DNA from: JBQCEE01 sp051960575
Lineage (GTDB): Bacteria; Actinomycetota; Actinomycetes; Mycobacteriales; Jatrophihabitantaceae
Length of the DNA stretch: 9,295 bases
Direction: 5' to 3'
Assembly (NCBI RefSeq): GCF_051960575.1
Contig: NZ_JBQCEE010000236.1
Span: 1-9,295, forward strand
The position numbers and the translations under genes were made by a program. The stretch's first letter is position 1. Each line of letters starts with the position of its first letter. Below are positions 1 through 6,505 of the stretch, piece by piece. The notes under the pieces are model-generated. The model had not been told where the DNA came from. It searched no databases and worked only from the letters and a program-made list of their open reading frames with translations.

Positions 1-1
1 C

Positions 2-448
2 GTGCACGCCAGCGAGGACGTCGGGATGGCCGACCCCACCGCGCTGCTCAGCGCCACCGCCGCCGCCCAGGCCGTCCAGCTCATCGGCCTGCCCGAGGCG
101 CGCATCAACCTGGCCCAGGCGACGATCCACCTCGCCACCGCCCCGAAGTCGAACGCCGTCGTGAAGGCCATCGACGCCGCCCAGGCCGACGTGCGGGCGG
201 GGCTCGCCGGTTCCGTCCCGCTGCATCTGCGCGACGGTCACTACCCCGGTGCCAAGCAGCTCGGGCACGGCAAGCGCTACGTCTACCCGCCCGACCGCCC
301 GACCGGCGTGGTCGCCCAGCAGTACCCGCCCGACGAACTCGTCGGCCGCGACTACTACGAACCTACCGGACGCGGCACCGAGCGCGAGCTCGCCGAGCGC
401 GTCGAGCGGCTGCGCGCCGCCGTCCGCGGCACCACCGACCCGCGATGA
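2..448 (+). CDS. rarA: Replication-associated recombination protein A, C-terminal part (5' end outside window)
   Basis: RarA (MgsA/WHIP family) is a cytoplasmic AAA+ ATPase related to clamp-loader subunits that acts at stalled replication forks. Only the last 148 residues are visible and the ATPase core lies upstream of the window. What remains matches the family's C-terminal tetramerisation region: HASEDVGMADP at the very start, then a GLPEARINLAQA stretch, LATAPKSN, HLRDGHYPGAKQLGHGK, and the terminal GVVAQQYPPDELVGRDYY. The GTG at position 2 is an internal valine codon, not a start, because conserved family sequence continues through it. The reading frame is intact to a TGA at 446-448, which lies inside a long hairpin. 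In actinobacteria rarA commonly sits just upstream of alaS, as here. Identification is by remembered family sequence and is strong. Confidence 0.95.
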   Translation: MHASEDVGMADPTALLSATAAAQAVQLIGLPEARINLAQATIHLATAPKSNAVVKAIDAAQADVRAGLAGSVPLHLRDGHYPGAKQLGHGKRYVYPPDRPTGVVAQQYPPDELVGRDYYEPTGRGTERELAERVERLRAAVRGTTDPR

Positions 449-494
449 TCACGCACCCAGGCACAGCAGGGTGTGCCTGCGTGCGTGATCATCG
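443..494 (+). terminator. Long hairpin over the rarA stop codon, probable terminator
   Basis: Arms 443-465 and 472-494 are complementary at 22 of 23 positions, with one C/C mismatch (457/480) and a 6-nt loop (466-471). The rarA TGA (446-448) lies inside the left arm. No T-run follows, so this would be a U-less hairpin terminator of the kind often proposed in high-GC actinobacteria. It separates rarA from the promoter-like sequence before position 527. That it terminates transcription is inferred from stem length and position only. A repeat element or a protein-binding palindrome is the alternative. Confidence 0.7.
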
Positions 495-513
495 GCGGCG
501 CGGACGGGTCGGC

Positions 514-519
514 TAGGGT
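514..519 (+). promoter_or_regulatory. TAGGGT -10-like element, leaderless-type start of the alaS operon
   Basis: TAGGGT fits the actinobacterial TANNNT -10 consensus and lies exactly 7 nt before the ATG at 527. That would place the transcription start at or next to the ATG, as in the leaderless transcripts common in this phylum. No Shine-Dalgarno sequence lies between them, which supports the idea. No convincing TTGAC-type -35 is seen 16-18 nt upstream. The fdhD start (6506) has the same arrangement and spacing. Confidence 0.55.
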
Positions 520-526
520 CGTCGCC

Positions 527-913
527 ATGCTCGCGCTCGCCGCTCTCATCGGCGCCGTCGCGTTCGCCGCGCTCGTCGCGCTGCTCGCCGTGCCGCTGCT
601 GAAGGCCGGCCGCACCCTCGACGAGGCGAGCCTCACCCTGCGGGCGGCCCGCGAGACACCGGTGCGCGAGCCGCAGCCGATCGAGGTCGCGCGCGTGGTG
701 GTCGAACGGGCCGACGCGCCGTCACCGCCCGCCGCGCCCGGCGCCTCCGCGACCCCGCCGGTCCTCGGCGCCGTCGTCTCGTCCACCCTCGCCGGGCCGC
801 TCGGCGAGACCCTCATCAAGGCCGCGGCGTACGGCCACGGCGTGCGAGCCTCGGTGCAGAAACGCCTCGAGCCCGCCCCCTCCCGTCCCACCCGCTCGAA
901 ACGGAAGCGATAG
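527..913 (+). CDS. DUF948-like single-pass membrane protein
   Basis: This 128-residue protein begins with a hydrophobic segment (about residues 2-25, rich in Ala/Leu/Val, ending in PLLKAG) that should be a membrane anchor. A short, probably helical stretch (TLDEASLTLRAA) and a Pro/Ala-rich linker (about 65-80) follow. A second, weakly hydrophobic conserved block, STLAGPLGETLIKAAAYGHGVR, comes next, and then a very basic tail ending in RSKRKR. The hydrophobic start, the PLLK motif and the PLIKAAA-like block match DUF948 proteins found beside alaS in actinobacteria. Their function is not established. I chose the ATG at 527 over the in-frame GTG at 473 because 473 lies within the hairpin arm and would add a polar leader before the anchor. 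The TAG stop directly abuts the next ATG, indicating an operon. Confidence 0.8.
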   Translation: MLALAALIGAVAFAALVALLAVPLLKAGRTLDEASLTLRAARETPVREPQPIEVARVVVERADAPSPPAAPGASATPPVLGAVVSSTLAGPLGETLIKAAAYGHGVRASVQKRLEPAPSRPTRSKRKR

Positions 914-1168
914 ATGCGCAGGTTGTTCTGGCTCTCCCTCGGCGCCACCCTCGGCGTCCTGATCATGCGTCGCGTCGAGCGGCTCATCGCGTCGCTCACG
1001 CCACGCAGCCTCGCCGTGCGCGCGACCTCGCGGGTGCGCGAGATCGCCGACGAGCTCGCCGCGTTCGCTGCGGATGTGCGGGAGGCGGCGTCCGAGCGGG
1101 AGGCCGAACTGCGCCGGTCGACCCTGCACAGCATCACGGGTGGCAGCATCCCGGGTGACGCGGCCTAG
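914..1168 (+). CDS. DUF6167-like small membrane-anchored protein
   Basis: This 84-residue protein opens with MRRLFWLSLGATLGVLIMRRVERL, a short hydrophobic segment (about residues 4-18) flanked by arginines. A TPRSLAVRA segment follows, and then a charged helix (about 38-70, many Glu/Arg/Ala) that could form a coiled coil. The N-terminal MRRLFWLxLGATxGVL pattern is typical of the actinobacterial DUF6167 family found between the DUF948 gene and alaS. No biochemical function is known to me. The ATG follows the preceding TAG with no gap, and a GGAAG (903-907) 6 nt upstream could serve as ribosome binding site. Its TAG stop (1166-1168) is shared with the alaS Shine-Dalgarno sequence, so the three genes are probably co-translated. 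Confidence 0.8.
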   Translation: MRRLFWLSLGATLGVLIMRRVERLIASLTPRSLAVRATSRVREIADELAAFAADVREAASEREAELRRSTLHSITGGSIPGDAA

Positions 1169-1171
1169 GAG
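1167..1171 (+). promoter_or_regulatory. AGGAG ribosome binding site of alaS
   Basis: AGGAG lies 9 nt before the ATG at 1181 and shares bases with the TAG stop of the preceding small gene (1166-1168). It fixes the alaS start. It also suggests that ribosomes terminating on the upstream gene can re-initiate on alaS. There is no room for a T-box or other leader regulator in the 12-nt gap. Confidence 0.8.
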
Positions 1172-1180
1172 ACTGGACGC

Positions 1181-3913
1181 ATGGAATCCGCGGAGATCCG
1201 TCGTCGCTTCCTGGGGCACTTCGAGCGCAACGGCCACACCGTCGTGCCGAGCGCGCCCCTGCCGTTCGACGACCCCAACCTGCTGTTCATCAACGCCGGC
1301 ATGGTGCAGTTCGTGCCGTACTTCGTCGGCCAGCAGGAACCGCCGTTCCAGCGCGCGACCTCGATCCAGAAGTGCATCCGCACGCAGGACATCGAGGAGG
1401 TCGGCAAGACCACCCGCCACGGCACGTTCTTCCAGATGAACGGCAACTTCAGCTTCGGCGACTACTTCAAAGAGGGCGCCATCCAGCTGGCGTGGGACCT
1501 CTCCACGAACGCCGTCGACGACGGCGGCTTCGGGCTCGACGGCGACCGCATCTGGGTGACCGTCTACGCCGACGAGACGACCGGCGCGGCCGACGACGAG
1601 GCCATCGACATCTGGCACCGCGTGATCGGCCTGCCGCTCGAGCGCATCGTGCGCCGCGGCATGGACGACAACTTCTGGTCGATGGGCATCCCCGGTCCGT
1701 GCGGCCCGTGCTCGGAGCTGTACTACGACCGCGGCCCCGACTACGGCCCCGAGGGCGGCCCGGCCGTCGACGAGGACCGGTTCATGGAGTTCTGGAACCT
1801 CGTCTTCATGCAGGACGAGCGCGGACCCAACCGCGGCGGCGGCAAGAGCGACTTCGCCATCCTCGGCGAGCTGCCGAAGAAGAACATCGACACCGGCATG
1901 GGCATGGAGCGGATGGCCACCCTGCTGCAGGGTGTCGACAACCTCTACGAGATCGACCAGACCCGGCCGATCCTCGCCCGCGCGGCCGAGCTCGCCGGGA
2001 AGACCTACGGCGCGCACTCGGGGCACGCGGCGTCGCAGTCGGCCCCGGACGACGTGCGGCTGCGCGTCGTCGCCGACCACGTGCGCTCGGCGCTCATGCT
2101 CATCGGCGACGGCGTCACCCCGTCGAACGAGGGCCGTGGCTACGTGCTGCGCCGCATCTTGCGCCGCGTCGTCCGGTCGATGCGGCTGCTCGGGTACGGC
2201 GACCCGTCGTTCCCCGAGCTCTTCCCGGTGGCCCGCGACTGCATGGCGCCGTCGTACCCCGAGCTGGCGACGGACTTCGAGCGCATCTCGTCCTACGCCT
2301 ACGCCGAGGAGGAGGCGTTCCGCCGCACACTGCAGGCGGGCACGACGATCCTCGACACCGCTGTGGCACGGGCGAAGTCGTCGGGTGCCTCGACGCTGCC
2401 CGGCGATAAGGCCTTCCAGTTGCACGACACCTACGGCTTTCCGATCGACCTGACGCTCGAGATGGCCGCCGAGCAGGGCATCAGCGTCGACGAGGCGGGC
2501 TTCCGGCGGCTCATGGCCGAGCAGCGGGCTCGGGCGAAGGCCGACGCGAAGGCCAAGAAGGTCGCGCACGCCGACCTGTCGATCTACCGATCGGCGCAGG
2601 GCGAGCTCGCGTCCGGCTCGACCGAGTTCACCGGCTACGTCGAGGTGCAGCGCGAGGCGGTCGTCACCTCGATCATCGGTGCGGACGGCCTGCTCGCCGC
2701 CGCCGGCGAGGGGCAGGACGTCGAGATCGTCCTCGACATCACGCCCTTCTACGCCGAGGGCGGCGGCCAGCTGCCCGACTGGGGTCGGCTCTCGGTCAAC
2801 AACGGCGGACGCGAGGCGGACCTCACCGTGCTCGACGTGCAGCAGCCGCTGCCCGGGCTCATCGTGCACTCGGCGCACGTGCTGTCCGGCGAGGTGCGGC
2901 CCGGCGACGTCGTGCTGGCCTCGGTCGACACCGACCGGCGCGCGTCGGTGTCGCGGTCGCACTCGGCCACCCACCTGCTGCACGCCGGCCTGCGCCGCTC
3001 GCTCGGCGACTCGGCCGCGCAGGCCGGTTCGCTGAACGCCCCCGGGCGGCTGCGCTTCGACTTCACCACGCCGTCGGCGGTGCCGCAGTCGGTGCTCGGC
3101 GACGTCGAGGAGGAGATCAACGAGGTGCTGCTGCGCGACCTCGAGGTGCGGTGGTTCGTCACCGACCAGGACGAGGCGAAGCGGCTCGGCGCGATCGCGA
3201 TGTTCGGCGAGAAGTACGGCGACCGCGTGCGCATCGTCGAGATCGGCGACTACTCGCGCGAGCTGTGCGGCGGCACGCACGTGCCCCGCTCGTCGGTGAT
3301 CGGCATGGTGAAGCTGCTCGGAGAGTCGTCGATCGGCTCGGGTGTGCGCCGAGTCGAGGCCCTCGTCGGGCTGGACGCGTTCCGCTACCTCGCCCGCGAG
3401 CACGTGCTCGTGCAGTCGCTGGCCGGCGAGTTCAAGGCCCAGCCCGAGGAGCTGCCCGAGCGCATCAACGGCGTGCTCGAACGGCTCAAGGGCGCCGAGC
3501 GCGACCTGGCCAAGCTGCGGGTGCAACAGGTGCTGGCGTCGGCCGGCTCGCTCGCCTCGGCGGCGCAGACGGTGAACGGGGTGCGGGTGGTCGCGGCCGA
3601 GGCGCCGGCAGGCGTGGGCGGCAACGACCTGCGCACGCTGGCGATGGACGTGCGCAACCGCCTCGAGCACGGCGAGCCGGGCGTCGTCCTGCTGGCCTCG
3701 CCGGCCGAGGGCGGTGGCGTCGCGTTCGTCGCCGCGGTCAACCCGACCGGCCAGGCCGCGGGGCTGTCGGCCGGTGACCTGGTGCGCGCGTTCGCGCCGG
3801 TCATCGGTGCCCGGGGCGGCGGCAAGGCCGACCTCGCCCAGGGCGCCGGCGGCGACGCCGCGAAGCTCGACGACGCCTTCGCCGCCGTGCGCCTGGCCCT
3901 CGCGTCCCGCTGA
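1181..3913 (+). CDS. alaS: Alanyl-tRNA synthetase
   Basis: AlaRS attaches alanine to tRNA-Ala in the cytoplasm and hydrolyses mischarged Ser- and Gly-tRNA-Ala. The 910 residues cover the whole family architecture (the E. coli enzyme is 876). The class II catalytic core is N-terminal, with motif 2 around TTRHGTFFQM (77-86) and motif 3 around DTGMGMERM (237-245). The editing domain carries the zinc-binding set HSATH (His594, His598) and CGGTH (Cys696, His700). The C-Ala/DHHA1 domain ends with GARGGGKADLAQGAGGD (from 876). All the key residues I can place are present and the frame is unbroken. The start is set by AGGAG 9 nt upstream of the ATG. Only 1 nt separates its stop from ruvX, as expected for the conserved alaS-ruvX-mltG-aroE operon of actinobacteria. 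Confidence 0.98.
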   Translation: MESAEIRRRFLGHFERNGHTVVPSAPLPFDDPNLLFINAGMVQFVPYFVGQQEPPFQRATSIQKCIRTQDIEEVGKTTRHGTFFQMNGNFSFGDYFKEGAIQLAWDLSTNAVDDGGFGLDGDRIWVTVYADETTGAADDEAIDIWHRVIGLPLERIVRRGMDDNFWSMGIPGPCGPCSELYYDRGPDYGPEGGPAVDEDRFMEFWNLVFMQDERGPNRGGGKSDFAILGELPKKNIDTGMGMERMATLLQGVDNLYEIDQTRPILARAAELAGKTYGAHSGHAASQSAPDDVRLRVVADHVRSALMLIGDGVTPSNEGRGYVLRRILRRVVRSMRLLGYGDPSFPELFPVARDCMAPSYPELATDFERISSYAYAEEEAFRRTLQAGTTILDTAVARAKSSGASTLPGDKAFQLHDTYGFPIDLTLEMAAEQGISVDEAGFRRLMAEQRARAKADAKAKKVAHADLSIYRSAQGELASGSTEFTGYVEVQREAVVTSIIGADGLLAAAGEGQDVEIVLDITPFYAEGGGQLPDWGRLSVNNGGREADLTVLDVQQPLPGLIVHSAHVLSGEVRPGDVVLASVDTDRRASVSRSHSATHLLHAGLRRSLGDSAAQAGSLNAPGRLRFDFTTPSAVPQSVLGDVEEEINEVLLRDLEVRWFVTDQDEAKRLGAIAMFGEKYGDRVRIVEIGDYSRELCGGTHVPRSSVIGMVKLLGESSIGSGVRRVEALVGLDAFRYLAREHVLVQSLAGEFKAQPEELPERINGVLERLKGAERDLAKLRVQQVLASAGSLASAAQTVNGVRVVAAEAPAGVGGNDLRTLAMDVRNRLEHGEPGVVLLASPAEGGGVAFVAAVNPTGQAAGLSAGDLVRAFAPVIGARGGGKADLAQGAGGDAAKLDDAFAAVRLALASR

Positions 3914-3914
3914 C

Positions 3915-4325
3915 ATGACCGGCGTCTGGCTCGGCGTCGACGTCGGCACCGTGCGGGTCGGGGTGGCGCGGTGCGACCCGGCGGGCATCCTGGCCAGTCC
4001 GGTCACCACGCTGCGTCCCGACCAGCTCGACGAGCTCGCCGCGCTGGTGCGCGAGTACGAGGCGGTCGGCGTCGTGATCGGGCTGCCCCGGACACTGCGC
4101 GACCAGGAGGGGGCGTCCGCGCGGATGGCCCGCGACTTCGGGGCCGCGCTCGCCGTCCGGATCGACCCGACACCGATCGAGTACGTGGACGAAAGACTGA
4201 CCACGGTGAGCGCCGAGCGTAAGCTCGCCGAGCGAGGCGTCCGGGGCCGAGCCCGCCGGGCTGTGGTCGATCAGGTGGCCGCCGTCGAGTTGTTGCAGCA
4301 GTGGTTGGAGGCGCGTCGGCGCTGA
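3915..4325 (+). CDS. ruvX: RuvX/YqgF family Holliday junction resolvase-like protein
   Basis: This RNase H-fold protein is usually annotated as putative pre-16S rRNA nuclease or Holliday junction resolvase; which role dominates differs between studies and species. The 136 residues are family-typical. They contain GVDVGTVRVGVA with the first acidic residue at Asp9, the VVIGLPRTL strand-loop (53-61), YVDERLTTVSAE (90-101) with Asp92/Glu93, and VDQVAAVELLQ (118-128) with Asp119. These acidic positions form the expected metal-binding site. The ATG at 3915 starts 1 nt after the alaS stop. No good Shine-Dalgarno sequence is visible, so translation probably depends on coupling to alaS. The window's only ruvX is in its usual place between alaS and mltG. 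Confidence 0.93.
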   Translation: MTGVWLGVDVGTVRVGVARCDPAGILASPVTTLRPDQLDELAALVREYEAVGVVIGLPRTLRDQEGASARMARDFGAALAVRIDPTPIEYVDERLTTVSAERKLAERGVRGRARRAVVDQVAAVELLQQWLEARRR

Positions 4326-4340
4326 ACCGGGTCGGGCAGG

Positions 4341-4344
4341 GGAG
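4341..4344 (+). promoter_or_regulatory. GGAG ribosome binding site of mltG
   Basis: GGAG, within a purine-rich AGGGGAG run at 4338-4344, lies 6 nt before the GTG at 4351. It supports that GTG as the start and puts the Asp/His-rich tail inside the protein. Confidence 0.7.
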
Positions 4345-4350
4345 TGAGGC

Positions 4351-5649
4351 GTGAGCGCAGGCGTGTTCGACAACGAGCGCGACCCCCATGGCAGCTTCTT
4401 CGGCGACCACGACGACGACGAGTACGACGACCACTTCGACGGCCATGACGACGGCCACGACGACGGGCACGACGACGGTGGCTGGGACGACCGGCCGAGG
4501 CCGACGCCCCACGGCGGGCGCAGCGACCGGCGGGCCGCCGAGCGCGCCGCCCGCTTCCGCCGCCGCCGCCGGCTCGTCACACTGGGCGCCGCCGTCTTCG
4601 TCGCGCTGCTCGCGGTGGTCGTGTGGCTGGTCGTCCTGCCCGTCTACCACCACCTGAACCCCGATGACTACAGCGGCGCCAGTGGCAACGGCGGCACCGC
4701 CACCGTCGAGGTGCGGCCGAACGACGGCGCGCAGGCCATCGCCGACGCGCTGCACCAGGCGGGCGTGGTGGCGAGCAGTGCGGCGTTCGTGCGCGCGGCG
4801 TCGTCCGACCAGCGCTCGACGAACATCCAGCCCGGGTCGTACACGCTGCCCACCCACATCTCGGCCACGGCGGCACTCGCCGACCTGCTCGACGGCAAGC
4901 ACCAGGCGCGCGGCCTGGTGATCCCCGAGGGCGCCACGGTCGTCGACGTCGAGAAGCGGCTCATCGCCCCGCGCTGCACGCCGACGACGCCGAAGACGAC
5001 GGTCTGCGGTCTCGGCGTCCCCGAGAACCAGGCGAAGGCGGCCCTGAAGGACGTGTCGGCGCTCGGCCTGCCGAACGACTACGGCTCGCCGACCTCGGCC
5101 GAGGGCTTCCTCTACCCGCTCACCTACTCGATCGGCGCCGGCACCTCGGCGTCCGACGCGCTGCAGCAGATGGTGAACGCCTTCATCGACGAGGTGCGCT
5201 CGACCGGCTTCACCGCGGCCGCCCGGGCCGAGCACCTCACGCCCTACCAGGCGCTCACGATCGCCTCGATCGCGCAGTCGGAGGCGTACTTCTCCGAGGA
5301 CATGCCCAAGGTCGCACGGGTGATCCTGAACCGGCTCGCCGCCGACATGCCGCTGCAGATCGACGCGACCAGCGCGTACGCCGCGAAGCTGAAGGGCCTC
5401 GACCCGACCAAGGTCATCTACGCCGAGGTCGACGGGCCGTACAACAGCTACAAGCACGCGGGCCTGCCCCCGACGCCGATCAGCAACCCAGGCGAGGACG
5501 CGCTGAACGGCGCCGTGCACCCGGCCGACGGCGACTGGCTCTACTACGTCAACGCCGACGCCGCCGGGCATCTGTTCTTCACCAACGATCAGACGAAGTT
5601 CGCCGCCGCGGTCGAGAAGTGCAGGAAGAACAACTGGGGCTGTGGCTGA
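4351..5649 (+). CDS. mltG: Endolytic murein transglycosylase MltG (YceG family)
   Basis: MltG cleaves nascent glycan strands in peptidoglycan on the outer face of the cytoplasmic membrane and is thought to set strand length. The 432-residue protein has a cytoplasmic tail of about 70 residues that is extremely rich in Asp, His and Gly (11-47), then an Arg cluster (about 67-74). One transmembrane helix follows (about 75-98), and then an extracytoplasmic YceG domain: GLVIPEGATVVDVEKRL (188-204), the catalytic-region ASIAQSEAYFSEDMPKVARVILNRL with Glu311 as probable general acid, MPLQIDATSAYA, and GLPPTPISNPGEDALNGAVHP near the end. Four cysteines lie outside the membrane (209, 219, 424, 431) and could form disulfides. 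Long charged tails are common in actinobacterial MltG and vary greatly. A GTG start with GGAG 6 nt upstream is well supported. The last 8 nt overlap aroE. Confidence 0.95.
   Translation: MSAGVFDNERDPHGSFFGDHDDDEYDDHFDGHDDGHDDGHDDGGWDDRPRPTPHGGRSDRRAAERAARFRRRRRLVTLGAAVFVALLAVVVWLVVLPVYHHLNPDDYSGASGNGGTATVEVRPNDGAQAIADALHQAGVVASSAAFVRAASSDQRSTNIQPGSYTLPTHISATAALADLLDGKHQARGLVIPEGATVVDVEKRLIAPRCTPTTPKTTVCGLGVPENQAKAALKDVSALGLPNDYGSPTSAEGFLYPLTYSIGAGTSASDALQQMVNAFIDEVRSTGFTAAARAEHLTPYQALTIASIAQSEAYFSEDMPKVARVILNRLAADMPLQIDATSAYAAKLKGLDPTKVIYAEVDGPYNSYKHAGLPPTPISNPGEDALNGAVHPADGDWLYYVNADAAGHLFFTNDQTKFAAAVEKCRKNNWGCG
4438..4473 (+). repeat. Three tandem 12-bp units encoding DGHD in the MltG tail
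   Basis: Three consecutive 12-bp units (4438-4449, 4450-4461, 4462-4473) encode Asp-Gly-His-Asp each and differ only at third codon positions. A degenerate fourth unit (DGGWDD) follows, and Asp/His-rich sequence precedes them. The units correspond to residues 30-41 of MltG, on the cytoplasmic side. Short in-frame repeats like this can change copy number by slippage without breaking the frame. A metal-binding role is possible but unproven. Confidence 0.85.
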
Positions 5650-6445
5650 CGCCGCCGTGCTCGGCCGTCCGGTCGGGCACTCGCTCTCACCCGTGCTGCA
5701 CCGCGCCGCCTACGCGGCCCTCGGGCTCGACTGGCGCTACACCGCGATCGACTGCGGCGAGGACGACCTGGCCGGGGTGCTCGCCGAGCGGGCCGACTGG
5801 GCGGGCTTCTCGTGCACGATGCCGCTGAAGCGCGCCGTGCTCGCCGTCGCCGACGAGGTGGCGCCGGTCGCCCGCGCGGTCGGGGCCGGCAACACGCTGC
5901 TGCCGCGCGCGGGCGGCGGCTGGGTCGCCGACAACACCGACGTCGCCGGCATGGTGGCGGCGCTCGGCGAGTACGGCGTCGCACCGGGGTCGGCCGTGGT
6001 GCTGGGTGCGGGCGGCACGGCGCAGGCGGCGATGGTCGCGCTGGCCGTGGCGGGCTTCGACACGGTCACCGTGCTGGTGCGCGACCCGGCGCGCACCGAC
6101 GAGCTGCGGGCGGCGGCGGACGCCGTCGGTGTGGCGGTGCGGGTGGCTGCGCTCGACGAGCCGCTCACCGCCGACCTGGTGATCTCGACCCTGCCCGCCG
6201 GTGCCGCCGACCGGTTCGCCGCCGGCCCGTGGCGGGCGGGGCAGACGGTGCTGGACGTCGTGTACGCGGGCTGGCCCACGCCGCTGGCCGCAGGCGCGGC
6301 GGCCGGGGGAGCGCGGGTCGTCAGCGGGGCGCTCATGCTGCTGCACCAGGCCGCCGCCCAGGTCGGGCTGATGACCGGGCTCGAGCCGCCGGTCGCGGCG
6401 ATGCGGGCCGCGCTGGCCGACGCCGCGCCCGGGTGCGGGGTCTGA
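5642..6445 (+). CDS. aroE: Shikimate 5-dehydrogenase
   Basis: AroE reduces 3-dehydroshikimate to shikimate with NADPH in the cytoplasm, on the route to chorismate and aromatic amino acids. The 267-residue protein is of normal length. It begins with the shikimate-binding GRPVGHSLSPVLHRAAY (8-24). The catalytic Lys is in FSCTMPLKR (Lys63), GAGNTLL follows, and the paired acid is in DNTDVAG (Asp100). The Rossmann loop is GAGGTA (122-127), followed by VLVRDPART. Near the C-terminus is SGALMLLHQAAAQVGLMTG. The GTG start overlaps the mltG stop by 8 nt (5642-5649); a distant AGGAAG at 5623-5628 is the only purine-rich site upstream, so translational coupling is likely. The next gene is fdhD rather than aroC/aroK/aroB, so the aromatic cluster found here in many relatives is not continued. 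Confidence 0.95.
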   Translation: MADAAVLGRPVGHSLSPVLHRAAYAALGLDWRYTAIDCGEDDLAGVLAERADWAGFSCTMPLKRAVLAVADEVAPVARAVGAGNTLLPRAGGGWVADNTDVAGMVAALGEYGVAPGSAVVLGAGGTAQAAMVALAVAGFDTVTVLVRDPARTDELRAAADAVGVAVRVAALDEPLTADLVISTLPAGAADRFAAGPWRAGQTVLDVVYAGWPTPLAAGAAAGGARVVSGALMLLHQAAAQVGLMTGLEPPVAAMRAALADAAPGCGV

Positions 6446-6448
6446 GCG

Positions 6449-6464
6449 CGCCCGTTCGCGGGTG
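6449..6464 (+). terminator. Short UUCG-loop hairpin after aroE, possible weak terminator
   Basis: CCCG (6451-6454), TTCG (6455-6458) and CGGG (6459-6462) form a perfect stem with a UUCG loop. One G-U pair and one C-G pair extend it to 6 bp. It begins 3 nt after the aroE stop. The stem is short and lacks a T-run, so terminator activity is only a possibility. Confidence 0.35.
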
Positions 6465-6470
6465 ATCATG

Positions 6471-6488
6471 CGCCGGTGATCGCCGGCG
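6471..6488. promoter_or_regulatory. CGCCGG-N6-CCGGCG palindrome just upstream of the fdhD -10 box
   Basis: Perfect 6-bp arms (6471-6476 and 6483-6488) flank TGATCG. The element ends 4 nt before the TACTGT box, so it covers the -35 region. It could be an operator for fdhD. GC-rich palindromes arise easily in this base composition, so confidence is low. Confidence 0.3.
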
Positions 6489-6492
6489 TGCG

Positions 6493-6498
6493 TACTGT
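6493..6498 (+). promoter_or_regulatory. TACTGT -10-like element, leaderless-type start of fdhD
   Basis: TACTGT fits TANNNT and is exactly 7 nt before the ATG at 6506, the same spacing as at the 527 gene. There is no Shine-Dalgarno sequence before this ATG. A leaderless transcript is the simplest reading and also favours 6506 over the in-frame GTG at 6476 and ATG at 6515. No clear -35 is seen. Confidence 0.55.
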
Positions 6499-6505
6499 CG
6501 GACGC

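Noticed and set aside
473..526. Upstream GTG start for the DUF948-like protein
   Set aside because: It starts inside the hairpin arm and would put a polar leader before the membrane anchor. The ATG at 527 sits 7 nt after a -10-like box.
1169..1180. Possible T-box or attenuator before alaS
   Set aside because: Only 12 nt separate the previous stop from the alaS ATG, and they hold the ribosome binding site. No leader structure can fit.
722..4204. Very long open frame (1160 codons) on the - strand
   Set aside because: It lies opposite DUF948, DUF6167, alaS and ruvX. Its translation is Arg/Ala/Val/His/Gly-rich with no recognisable domain. Long antisense open frames are expected opposite GC-biased codons.
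4003..5571. Long - strand open frame (522 codons) opposite ruvX and mltG
   Set aside because: Low-complexity Arg/Val/Gly translation with no motif, while the + strand frames carry clear MltG and RuvX motifs. The same holds for the 573-codon frame at 5687-7408 and the 506-codon frame at 7258-8778.
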